From: Asparagopsis taxiformis
Taxonomy: Eukaryota > Rhodophyta > Florideophyceae > Bonnemaisoniales > Bonnemaisoniaceae
NCBI GenBank assembly: GCA_030407315.1
Contig: JALQPE010002273.1
Location: 26,944 to 90,943, forward strand
Direction of reading: 5' to 3'
DNA length: 64,000 nucleotides
The notes under the pieces are model-generated. The model was given only the letters and a program-made list of their open reading frames with translations. It was not told the origin of the DNA and searched no databases. Positions 48,693-58,183 of this stretch are shown here, in pieces. Positions within the stretch are counted from its first letter, which is position 1; the number at the start of each line of letters is the position of its first letter. A program made the position numbers and the translations under genes.

Positions 48693-49920
48693 GGCTTAGC
48701 AGGGAACAGATGACGGTCGAGAAAAGCGTGGCCCGACGATGTCGGAAACGTTGGGGAAGGTAATGGTCATTGAAGTCTCGGACGCGGATAGGCTAGAAGG
48801 CAGCGAGATGGAAGGCGGCCATATGGGAGGGTATGCGTTGGGGAGGATCGATAGTGGGCGACAGTAGATGTTGGCTGTAAACTATGGGAATGGGCGTGAC
48901 GTCCGCTGTCAGTGAGGGCAGGCGTGGACGCAATTGGACCAATGGAAAGGCGGTGCGGTGCGTGCGGATGAATTATGCAATAAAATGAAGTTGTGCCAGC
49001 GGCATTGAAAAAAAATGCTGCCACACAGCGATTTGCCTCATGAATTTAACCATTGGAAACCAAACGGCGAGCCAGTCCGTCTACCAATGCTGCCTGCCTG
49101 CCTGCGGCAACCGGCGCGTGTACCAATCCTCTGGCTTGTATCTCACGTTGCTCAGCGCGTTGCAAGACACCAAATTTGAATTGGACATATGCAATGCTAG
49201 ATGCACGCGTAGACAATGGTGTGAATACACGACTTGTGTTGGTGAACGATACGTGCTGTTGAAAGTGTAACAAGCAAAATACTTACAGTGTGGTCGACAT
49301 TGGCAAAGTCACGCCATGGGATGCAACTGCACACACACACACAAGTCGTTCGCTCATTCCAGACGGGGTGACAACTCGAGACATTGAAAGTCACTTGTCC
49401 AAACCGTTGACAATTAAAAGCTCGATTGAATGCGTTTATGACATTTACTGTAATTCAAAATATTGCTACTTTCTTGCTGAAAAAAATACAGATCTAGAAA
49501 TCACCTTTGTTTTTCTCACGCCGCCCAACCACCACCCACCTAGTATGACCATGGGTGGTTTCCATCACACCCACAAAAATTAACCAAATTTCTCCCAAAC
49601 CACGTCGCATGTTCGCAGCTAATTCAAACAATCCACCAAACATCCAACACCGCACAACCCGATTGGATGACGCCAAGTGCGCGACCGTTACAGACTCCAC
49701 AACCGAAGCCGCACCTCTCCAACCAATCTCAGCGGCATATTTCGATTTGGCACGCACGCACACTGCCATCCACGACAAATGCTGTCATACCAAACTTGCA
49801 GCCAGCCCAACCCTGTGTGATGGAACATTTTCACAGCGTACCGCAAAGCAGCTGGAAAATCGCGGCAAAGTCGAAAATGCCACAAATAATTCAACACACG
49901 TATGCACAATCCGCACAGTG
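48693..49920. other. Intergenic, no gene recognised
   Basis: About 1.2 kb between the GT92 start (minus) and the 3' end of the orphan gene (minus). It holds only short, overlapping frames. There is a run of CA dinucleotides near 49330 and no TE-type repeat, tRNA or other RNA gene that I can see. Confidence 0.4.
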
Positions 49921-50772
49921 CTACACAGATGCAACCGATTTCTTGCCGCGTTGCATCTGCAATTTCCGCTTAATTTTGGCGCCTTGCGTGTTGACAGACG
50001 GTAGCACAACCTCCGGAATGCCATCAGCTTGCGCCGTAATCCACTTTCTCCGTTCAACACGCAAGACGCCATCACCCTCCCCGTCGCGGCCATGCAGCAC
50101 CGGTGGGTCCTCGCGACCTTGCATGCCACGTGGCTGCGCTGGAGCGCATTTCTCGAAAATTTCCCGAGTACCACGCGTGCACATCGAATCCTCACCAGCG
50201 CGTCGGCCCGACTTGGTTTCGGCGCTACTCTCAGCCCCGCAAGTGTCTCTATCATCGCGACTACAACTGTAAGTCTGGATGCGCGCGGCGCTTGATTTTG
50301 CCGCCAAATTGACGTCCAATCTCGATCGGTCGTTTCGATGACGATTTCCATCCTTGTCCTCCGTCTCACACCACGCTTCTCCGCGCGGTGAACGCCGCGC
50401 AGATACGACGCTTGCACACTCGCTGTTCTCGGCGCTTTCTTCGTCGTGGTCCAGTCCTTGTACGCGCGTTACCTGTCCGTTCGACATGGAAACCGGCGAC
50501 GAATAGGCATCCACTCGCGTGCATGCCCCTTCGCATGTGCTTGTCGCTTCGACTTCATCCGCTGTTAGCAGATGGTCGAACGGCACGTCCAGACGCTTCC
50601 GTCGATTGCGATGCTCAATCTCGAGCACCGATAATAGAATCTTTGGGAATAGTTCGTCCGTTTCCATGCTCACTTCCGTTGCGTGCCGTAGCTCACACAG
50701 AAGGACGTTGTCTTCGACATCACCGGCTTTGCGCATCATGCGCTCCAGGATAGTTTCGTTACGATCGTTCAT
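49921..50772 (-). CDS. Hypothetical acidic/charged protein
   Basis: A 283-residue protein I do not recognise. The first 75 residues look helical and ordered (ILERMMRKAGDVEDNVLLCELRHATEV ... LFPKILLSVLEIEHRNRRKRLDV); the rest is low complexity, Ser/Glu/Asp/Arg-rich with Cys scattered. The N-terminal helix could be a dimerisation or binding module. It is the last confident gene before the repeat-rich region and starts with an ATG. Confidence 0.55.
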   Translation of the reverse strand: MNDRNETILERMMRKAGDVEDNVLLCELRHATEVSMETDELFPKILLSVLEIEHRNRRKRLDVPFDHLLTADEVEATSTCEGACTRVDAYSSPVSMSNGQVTRVQGLDHDEESAENSECASVVSARRSPRGEAWCETEDKDGNRHRNDRSRLDVNLAAKSSAARIQTYSCSRDDRDTCGAESSAETKSGRRAGEDSMCTRGTREIFEKCAPAQPRGMQGREDPPVLHGRDGEGDGVLRVERRKWITAQADGIPEVVLPSVNTQGAKIKRKLQMQRGKKSVASV

Positions 50773-51385
50773 CGCGTCTGCACCAACCTGGCGCCTTCAA
50801 TATTTATCGTTAGGACTAGCTCTACAACAACCTGTGCAAAGTGCTCATCATATAAGCATCGCTTGATCCGCGACTGCAGAGACAACTGGTATTTATACAC
50901 ATTTTTTCTCTTGTTTCTTGCACTTGTTTCTGTCCCTTCTGTGAACCCACCACTACTGTACCATTGGAGCTTCCCACATCCCACATTTAATGCAATTTTA
51001 ACATAATTTGCTTGCATCATCCTCATGCTGTACAGTTCTATTTTCCACCATGTTTTGCAAATTTTAAACGCATTATTTCGGGGAGCATCTTATTGTACGT
51101 GGCCACGAAGGAGGAATTGGCAAGTTGTAGAGTAGGAGAATGGTAAAAAGTAGATATACTAAGTCTAGCTATTTTTTATCTAGGTTATTCCGCCACCGCT
51201 CGGAGCTGCAATTAGCTTCCCAAGGTCGGACGTCTAGAACTTTTCAGGCGTCCATCTAACCCTAAATTAAAATTCTGGTAGAAAACACCTGCAGAATTTT
51301 TCTTGTAAAAGTCATTTCCACATGACCCCCGACCAGATTGAGGCGCCGAGGAGGTCTAATTTCGCAGCTTCTGGGTCGCGCTCGA
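50773..51385. other. Intergenic transition zone into transposon-rich DNA
   Basis: AT-richer spacer with short frames only. From about 51400 the base composition turns GC-rich and ATG-free, which marks the border of the H3-related region. Confidence 0.4.
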
Positions 51386-51392
51386 TATAAAA
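51386..51392 (+). promoter_or_regulatory. TATA box upstream of the H3-like ORF
   Basis: TATAAAA stands alone, about 270 bp upstream of the H3-like frame. A cluster of ACGGTA-type motifs follows at 51455-51540. The link to the ORF is an inference. Confidence 0.35.
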
Positions 51393-51654
51393 CCTGGCAG
51401 TCTCTTCGGATAGGTCTGGACTCCAGACCCTCTTCCACCGCTGACCTCGTCCTTACGGTAAGCACTGTAAGTACTTTACGGTAGTTCGCAGCTTACTGTA
51501 GCTCGGTATTTTACCGTAAACGTCCGCTTACGTTAACCCAACCTCTCGCCTTCCCTTCCATCTTCTCTCCGAGCACCCTGCGTAGTTACGGTCGCCCCTT
51601 TGTTGAGAACTCCCTTACGTGGACCTTTCGGTACCTGGCTGGTGATCCATTGGG

Positions 51655-52329
51655 GTGGGCAAGACGAAACAGACAGCGAAGGAGTCGATCGGGGGGACTG
51701 GCCCGCGCCGGGAGTTAGCGGCTCGGGCTGCACGGATTCCCAGACGAGATCCTCTCGTTGCTCCTGGTGCCTACCGGCTTGAGTGTGGCCAGGAGACACA
51801 CTATCGCCCCGGGGAAGCCGTCCCCGAGCGGGTCAACGAGGTTAGCTTCGACGATAAATCCCACCGGGGTATTCGTGAGAACCTCTCCCGCTGGTTCGGA
51901 CGTGAAGAAGTCCAGAACATCCGCCGTTCCGCCGACCATCATGGTCGTTTTGTTGTCGACTTTGGCCGTAAACTTCGTGATCTGTGCCAAGTGACGGACA
52001 GGGAATTGAAGTTCCTCTTCGGGCCACATATCTTCGAATTCGATTCTGATACCGTCATCTATATCCTTACTGCGGAGATGGCTTACCGTTTCGGTCTCAC
52101 CGAGTCGAACGGTGATACTGAGTGGTACGCCGAATGTCCCCACGACACCGACTGGATCATCGAGAAGATCTGGCTTTTGAGGGGCGGTGACAACGGCGAA
52201 ATGGAAGGTTGTTACTACACCTCTGCCGAAGGGGAAACCACACGGAAATCAGATAGATCTGTTTACAATTGTCTTCCTTCAGGTTTCCGAACCCGCGGAG
52301 CGCGATGCGGAACTCCAGGAGAAGGATAA
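51655..52329 (+). pseudogene. Histone H3 tail-like ORF fused to an unknown segment, no ATG start
   Basis: A frame of 225 codons starting GTG. Residues 2-27 align with the histone H3 tail: identical at about 15 of 26 positions, including TKQTA, GG, PR and LA..AAR, and the downstream HYRPG matches H3 HRYRPG. Positions corresponding to K9, K14 and K27 are Glu, Thr and Ile, so the classical marks are lost, while K4 is kept. After RPG the frame leaves H3 and continues for ~170 residues of unidentified sequence; part of it (HRG.IREN ... NIRRS) has a faint look of H4, which I do not trust. No ATG occurs from 51400 to 51949. It is either a start-lost relic, a spliced product with an unseen first exon, or a non-AUG gene. 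Confidence 0.6.
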
Positions 52330-52429
52330 TACCTCTTATGTGACCCGAGAGAGTGGTCAACCCTCGCGGGTGAGTTAAATTTCCAGCATCGACGCCAGGT
52401 GTTATAAGAACCTTGGGAAGAACAAATAG

Positions 52430-53101
52430 GTCAATGTCGCTTTGGCTCGCATCCCCGAAGCCTCAGAATTCTTTTTGGGGACCCCGCGGAATCGCCTAGT
52501 GGTACCAGTGCAGGACTTTACCAGAAACTGCCTGCGTGCCGCGGCCGCCAATGACATCGCTCTCGTGTGCGATTTTAACGCGGCAGATAGTTTCTTCCGT
52601 TGGAAACTGACCAGGGATGAAGAAGAACGACTCGTTCGGGGTTATTGTTCTAGCGTCGTGGACTTAGGTTCGGTCTCGAAGGACATCGATGACCGTGCTC
52701 CCTCGACAGTGGTTCTATCCCGGGAGGCGACCCCCCATTTAGACCTGGGGGCCCTGGGTTCCAGCACTAGGCAATGGGTGTGGTTTCGGGAGAAGCTGTC
52801 GCGGGAGCCCGATGTGTATGTATTGCTTGTTTGGAGTCGAGACGGGCTAAACCACGCCATCTACATCGATTTGCGAGTCCAGCCCGGCCTGGTCTACGAC
52901 TCCTCTAAAGCCTTTGTTATGCTCTTGGAGTATCGGGAATTCTTCCTGTGCTGCAGCACGAGCAAGTCGTAGGATTTCCAAGCGTTGGACGATCTCCGAC
53001 GCGTCCGACGGGTGGGATCGACTCCGGAAGAGAAGCGTGCGAAACGTCAGTGTGATGCAATTCTAACGCGAACGCGGGTTGAAGCGATATCGACGAGTTG
53101 A
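52430..53101 (+). pseudogene. Histone H3 core-like ORF, fragmented, no ATG
   Basis: After a stop and a likely acceptor (AAATAG at 52424-52429), the open frame gives VALARI...SEFFL..P.NRLVVPVQDF, which matches H3 VALREI...STELLI.KLPFQRLVREIAQDF. About 110 residues of unrelated but open sequence follow, then DLRVQ...SSKAFVMLLEYREFFL, resembling H3 [20 protein letters not shown]. The frame ends at a TAG (52970-52972), immediately followed by GATTTCCAAG, which reads DFQALDDLRRVRR, similar to H3 PKDIQLARRIR. H3 segments therefore occur in order, separated by inserts. ATG starts are absent. Function is unknown; it may be a TE-captured or decayed H3 gene. Confidence 0.5.
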
Positions 53102-54705
53102 GTCCGCGTGCATCCGCGCTGAGTAAGTTAGTAAGCGAGCGTACGCGTGGCGAGTCGATTACGTGTCACGGTGCGCCTGCGCGAATGCGTGCCACTACGA
53201 GTCCGGCGCCACGTGTAGAGAATTATACGAATTTCCCTTTATTTCCCTTTTTTGGGTTTTTATGACGAAAGTCTTTTTCCCACATATTTCCCTTTTGCGT
53301 GCGAGCGAGCGGCCGCCGGCCGGCCGCGCAAGGACAACCTGTCCTTAGTAGTTAGCTATTAATGGTCGTTCTGCTTCGCACCTTACCAATAAACAGCCAG
53401 CATCTTCGCAGCTACGAGTTAAGCGTTTAGCGAATCGCGAGGACCGATTGCGTTACGACGTTGCGTGTGGGTTGCTCACGATCGCCGACGTTCGCGTGCG
53501 CGCTGCGCATAAACCGATCGTCGAACCGCGTCGCACCGCGATAGCGCGCGTTGCGTCGCACGCCACTAGGCCAGGGATTTACGACCCCTGTGTGGATCGC
53601 GTTGTGTGTGGAACGATAGTTCGTTAGACGTAGTAGCTGGTACGAGCCAGTGGACACGCTGTCCTTACGAAACGAAACGAGCAGTCCACCCGCTGGTGTT
53701 TTGACTGTATGTTAGGTAGAACGGTAGAGATAGGTTAGCGAGTAGACACGAGCGTCACGACGCAACAATCCACGCGAGGATTACGTTAGCACACGAGGTG
53801 GTACGTCACCGGAGGCGCTCTCGACCAAGCCCGGAGGCACTACACGCAATCAGCCTTACGTGCGGCGATGGGTAGGGAGTGCGCAGCTCGACGGAGACGA
53901 AGCCTCGCTAGGCACAACGTAAACGTAAACGTAGAAGTCAGTCGTAGACTAGAGCCGTTGCTCGATCGATGTCTTGTCCCCTTTCCCTCCCGGCACGATG
54001 CCAATACCTATATGGCCACGATGGCATCGCTTTACAGTGTAAACACTGCTCGTAACGTCCCCGAATGGGAAAGGACCTTGTGGGTCACACGTAGGGACCC
54101 GTTGGTCCGTTGGCCGTTGCCAATACGTTCGTGGCACACGTGTGCCGGTTGCGCGCGCGCATGCGCCAGCAATGTTCGTGCATTGCTGTCGCCGGTCGTA
54201 TCCGCCGAAATTCGAATTCCGCGGAAAACGTAAATATTTGCAATTTCGGAATTGCCACGTATACTACATTGTGCTCGAGTTTACTCGGTGATCTCCCCCT
54301 GAGATCACGGCTTGCGCCGGCCCGCGAATCCCGTGTTGCGATCGATCCCTAGGCGTTCCGCCGTTGTACCACCCGATTGCCACCGCGACCGAGCGACGCG
54401 CGAACCGCAAGTTCAACCAGCGCGTTACGGTTCACCTTGCCCTGACACGGCTGCAATTCTAGAACTCTCTTAGCGATCGCTACCCCGGCTGGTCCTACAC
54501 ACGACCTGTCGTGGAACTGCTCAGATGTGGTGTCGAAAAGACATTTTGTCAGAACTATTGAAATGTATGCCATTCGACTGATCAGTCATCAACAAAGCGT
54601 TGTACAGTCGGCAGCCACATGGCAACCGAACTTGATTAGTCTATTCCACTCTTGCAGGTTTGCATAGCATGTATTTATTCTGGATCAGAAGTTCGTTCCG
54701 AAGTC
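53102..54705. other. Transposon-derived, GC-rich spacer without a confident gene
   Basis: Mostly GC-rich with many CG dinucleotides; an AT-richer block with repeated TTTCCC runs sits at 53228-53295, followed by a GC palindrome-like stretch near 53308-53326. A polyadenylation-type AATAAA occurs near 53390. I see no domain-bearing ORF. Fragmentary similarity to LTR element parts (for example a TGGTA-start block near 53638) is too weak to define boundaries. Confidence 0.4.
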
Positions 54706-54713
54706 TATAAATA
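54706..54713 (+). promoter_or_regulatory. TATA box upstream of the transposon ORF fragment
   Basis: TATAAATA lies 54 bp before the ATG at 54767, in a good position for a Pol II promoter. Its presence in front of a TE-type frame suggests an internal element promoter. Confidence 0.5.
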
Positions 54714-54766
54714 TAGTGCTGTCCATTCATACTTGGATTCTGTTTCACTTCACTATCCTATCAACC

Positions 54767-55195
54767 ATGGACGCGCCCTTCAAGAAGCGCAATTTACAGC
54801 TTTCAACGCTACACGAACCCTCACATTCGCCCCGCCCATCTCACCAGCACCACCAACCGCCATCCCCGTCACCATGCCGGCCAGCCTCGTCTCGTACTCA
54901 GCGCTACAGCGCTAGAGCAGCGAAGATCGCTGAGTTGAATGCGGTTGGAAAACTGAATTGCTTTAAATGCTGTGATAATCGTGCATGTTTTGCTGTTGTC
55001 GATGGGGACAAGCTGTCCCAAGATACGAAAGCAATGCCAGTGAGTACTGCTGCTGTTCGCAACAAGTATTTGCGTTCGCTCTATGACTGTGTGTCCGAGA
55101 TGTATATGTATAATGGAAGGGTCGTGTGCTATGAGTTTCTAACCAAGTCATTTGGGTTCTCCAGGGAGATGCAGTGGTCTAACAAAAATTTCTAA
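54767..55195 (+). pseudogene. Truncated transposon-encoded protein, N-terminal part
   Basis: A 142-residue frame from an ATG. After a Pro/Ser/His-rich start it has a Cys cluster (KLNCFKCCDNRACF) followed by a helical section (AAVRNKYLRSLYDCVSEMYM ... VVCYEFLTKSFGFS), a layout seen at the N-terminus of some TE proteins in algae and protists. After the stop, a shifted frame continues with KRAYQMLVVKGIVKILD to about 55287, so a frameshift has probably truncated it. The direct-repeat copy begins 97 bp further on. Family not determined. Confidence 0.5.
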
Positions 55196-55402
55196 AGCGG
55201 GCTTATCAGATGCTGGTGGTCAAGGGAATCGTGAAGATTTTGGACGGTGATTCTATGCGCCGAGGAGCTCACAGATGTAGCAGGTAGAAAATCCGCAGGA
55301 GCGGCAAACCACCCGACAGGTGCCCCGAGCCTCGGTAGAGGAGATGGTAGAGGAGATGAACCTTATAACGTACCCAGCAGGTAACGTCTGTGTTTTCGGA
55401 AG

Positions 55403-55482
55403 TGGACGCGGACGTCCAGTCTCTCTAGTACGGGTCCTAGTCGGCCCCGAGATTTACTAGAACAAATGAACGTCCGCGTCCA
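55403..55482. repeat. Inverted repeat, 13-bp arms (hairpin)
   Basis: TGGACGCGGACGT at 55403-55415 is the exact reverse complement of 55470-55482. The loop holds CTAGTACGGGTCCTAG. An A/T run follows. The same arms are present in copy B at 62667-62679 and 62733-62745, so they are conserved within the element. Confidence 0.75.
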
Positions 55483-55514
55483 AAAAAAAATAAAAATTTT
55501 TTGGATGCGGACGT

Positions 55515-55901
55515 CCACTTTCTCTAGTACATATGGCGGAATACTAGGGCCCGACATCCACTTTCTCTAGTACATATGGCGGAATACTAGGACCCGACAT
55601 CCACTTTCTCTAGTACGTTTGGCGGAATACTAGGACCCGACATCCACTTTCTCTAGTACATATGGCGGAATACTAGGACCCGACATCCACTTTCTCTAGT
55701 ACATATGGCGGAATACTAGGACCCGACATCCACTTTCTCTAGTACATATGGCGGAATACTAGGACCCGACATCCACTTTCTCTAGTACATATGGCGGAAT
55801 ACTAGGACCCGACATCCACTTTCTCTAGTACATATGGCGGAATACTAGGACCCGACATCCACTTTCTCTAGTACATATGGCGGAATACTAGGACCCGACA
55901 T
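55515..55901. repeat. 43-bp minisatellite, nine copies
   Basis: Units start at 55515, 55558, 55601, 55644, 55687, 55730, 55773, 55816 and 55859, each containing CTCTAGTACATATGGCGGAA and CCCGACATCCACTTT-type parts. Copies are nearly identical; the third carries GTTTGG in place of ATATGG. In copy B of the long repeat only four degenerate units remain. Confidence 0.9.
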
Positions 55902-56028
55902 CCAGTATACAATATATCAGCGAAAACCGGGAGGGAAGAAATTACAGCGGATGGTAAATTCAGGGCCCATATCGGACCGTATTTTATTCTCTCATTTAGG
56001 AAACTGCTCGTATACAATACGTCTCTCT

Positions 56029-56148
56029 AGAATAGGGAATACATATCTGGTCAGAATAGGAAATAAATACCCGGTTAGAATAGGAAATAAATACCCGGTT
56101 AGAATAGGAAATACGTATCCAGTCAGAATACAAAATACCTGTCAGCAT
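56029..56148. repeat. 24-bp tandem repeat, five copies
   Basis: Units start at 56029, 56053, 56077, 56101 and 56125 with consensus AGAATAGGAAATAAATACCC plus GGTT. The second and third units are identical; the outer ones differ by a few bases. Confidence 0.85.
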
Positions 56149-56485
56149 ATCGTCGATCACCCATCTCCCTCACTATCGCGTTCTCCCTACCATCCGAACG
56201 CCATGCACCACCATCCGCACATACTGCAAGAACCCTCACGACCTAGATTACAAAAAATACGCTCCTTCCCAATACCATCCCCGCTTTCCTCGACACCACC
56301 CCAGCCCATTAAATCATCAAGACATCAAACACGAACATGGTCAGCAAAATCTTACACCACTTGAAACGCACTCTCACTTCTATCGTATGCCCCAAAATAT
56401 ACACATACCAGAAACACCTCACAGCTTCATTCCCCATCTTCCTACATCCCTTCTTCACTCTCCTTCAGTCCTGCCGTTCCTGCTT

Positions 56486-57530
56486 CACCACTCCTGCATC
56501 ACATACACAACATCAGAATCAACCACAACAGTCAGACTCAAAAGCAACGCTTACCACGACAGATATCCTAGAAACTCCCTTACTTACCTCTCCGAGAGGA
56601 TGACTGAATCATCCATCCTACACAAAATACAAACCATGATCCAAAAACCTTGCAATGAATAATCAAAGTCAGCAGTCCATATCTTCGCAAAACAAGTCTT
56701 GGTGCTCAGTAAAACTTACCTTCTGTCATCAACATTCCTGCATCATCTACACAACATCGGAATCAACCACAACAGTCAGACTCAAAACCAACCTTCCATC
56801 ACAGCATACTTTCAAAACTCGCACACTTACCTTCGCTCCACACAATACACACCATGACTCAATAGGCTTCCAATGAAAAATATCGCATCAACGGAAATAG
56901 TCAGACTCAAAACCAACCTTCCCTCGCTGCTTACTTTCAAAACTCGCACACTTACTTTACCTGTTCCATCCTGCACACAATAAAAACCATAAATCACGTA
57001 ATCGTGTAGCCAAGAAAAGTAGTCAGCATTCCGCATCTTCGCACAACCGGTCTGGGCGCCCAATGTGACTTACCTTCCGTCATCACTATTCCTCCATCAC
57101 CTACGCAACATCGGATTCAATCGCAACAGTCAGATTGAAAACCAACGTTTCCCTCGCTACATACCCTGAGAACTCGCAAATGTACCTCTCATCCATCCTA
57201 CACACAATACAAACCATGATCCAAAAACCTTGCAATTAACAATAATCATAGTCAGCAGTCCATATCTTCGCAAAGCACATCTTGGCACTCAATGAAACTT
57301 ACCTTCCGTCATCAACATTCCTGCATCATCTACACAACATCGGAATCAACCACAACAGTCAGACTCAAAATCAACCTTCCCTCACAGCATACTTTCAAAA
57401 CTTCACGTACCTCTCTTCCATCCTCCGCTCAATACACACCATCAGTCAACAGGCTTCCCATGAAAAATATCGCATCAACGGAAATAGTCAGACTCAAAAC
57501 CCACGCTTCCCTCAACGCATACCCTCGAGG
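56486..57530. repeat. CT-rich modules repeated several times, each with minus-strand splice-donor-like sites
   Basis: A module containing CCTGCATCATCTACACAACA and CAACCACAACAGTCAGACTC recurs at about 56490, 56725, 57078 and 57309 (not evenly spaced), and again in copy B near 63750. Many modules include ACTTACCTTC, which is GAAGGTAAGT on the minus strand, a strong 5' splice site. No matching acceptor set was found, so transcripts are only suggested. Confidence 0.7.
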
Positions 57531-57548
57531 GTAGAGGATGGAACGAAG

Positions 57549-57586
57549 GTACGTGCGCGAATCTTGATCAAGATTCGCGCACGTAC
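57549..57586. repeat. Perfect 38-bp palindrome
   Basis: The sequence is identical to its own reverse complement over 38 bp, with centre TGATCA and arm ends GTACGTGCGCGAATC / GATTCGCGCACGTAC. No spacer separates the arms. It stands at the border between the CT-rich repeat array and the transposase-upstream region. Confidence 0.95.
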
Positions 57587-58183
57587 AAAGCAAAGTCGGT
57601 CAAAGAAGATCAGTCGGTGATGAGGGCGGAGTGGAGCCTGCGGCGTCGACCGGACAGCTTTCTGCGTCCGCTTAAGTCTTGCTGTGCATACTCGAAATCA
57701 TCGCCGGCAGTGAGATTGAGTATGGCCCAAGCCATGGTCTCTGATTCCCCGAACAAAGAGATCCGGATCGAGAACAACGAATATAAACATATAATCATAT
57801 ATATGAGAATCCATTTGCTTTCCTTACATGATCTGTGGCATATCCGCTGTAAAGCACATTCAGATTCCACGAAGTTTGGAAATAAAAAAGTTTATTATTA
57901 CAAATGAATTAATTGAAAATTCATCTCCCAGGGCAGTCGTTCGTCCTTCCATGCACACGTTGCCAGCACGCAATGTGATGTAACAGTTGGAAATGATTGA
58001 ACTCTCGGTTAAATTCCACCGTTGGGATGTCAGCTGGAGTGAGCACAAAACTACTACCCAAAAAACTACGAACACGTTACATTCCAAGTCTCGAAAGCAC
58101 CACAAAAATAAAATTGGTCGCATCTGGACGGCACAGTCTCCCCTGTTCAGCTCGCAATCCTCCCTTTTGCGTCAAAACTCGAC
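57587..58183. other. Transposase upstream region
   Basis: It carries a minus-strand frame (57870-57610) ending in SGRRRRLHSALITD with a plausible ordered section (ETMAWAILNLTAGDDFEYAQ), which may be a terminal exon of something, and a short TATA/A-rich section. I could not identify it. Confidence 0.35.

Larger units (their letters stand above)
55385..56750. repeat. Long direct repeat, copy A
   Basis: The sequence from GTCTGTGTTTTCGGAAGTGG to at least 56750 recurs at 62649-64000 in the same orientation, offset 7,264 bp. Copy A contains a hairpin, nine 43-bp repeats, five 24-bp repeats and CT-rich modules. Its right boundary is not visible because copy B runs off the window. It flanks, with copy B, the transposase region. 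Confidence 0.8.

Noticed and set aside
51841..52429. H4-like segment (HRG.IREN ... IRR) inside the first insert
   Set aside because: Only a few matching residues over 80; no clear H4 core. Mentioned as weak, not claimed.
53630..53660. tRNA-iMet-like primer-binding site (TGGTA...) suggesting an LTR retrotransposon
   Set aside because: The match needs a gap, no LTR pair, gag or pol is visible, and the flanking ends do not look like TG...CA.
55515..55901. Evenly spaced 43-bp repeats looked like a CRISPR array
   Set aside because: Units follow each other without unique spacers and sit in a eukaryotic transpos­on; it is a minisatellite.
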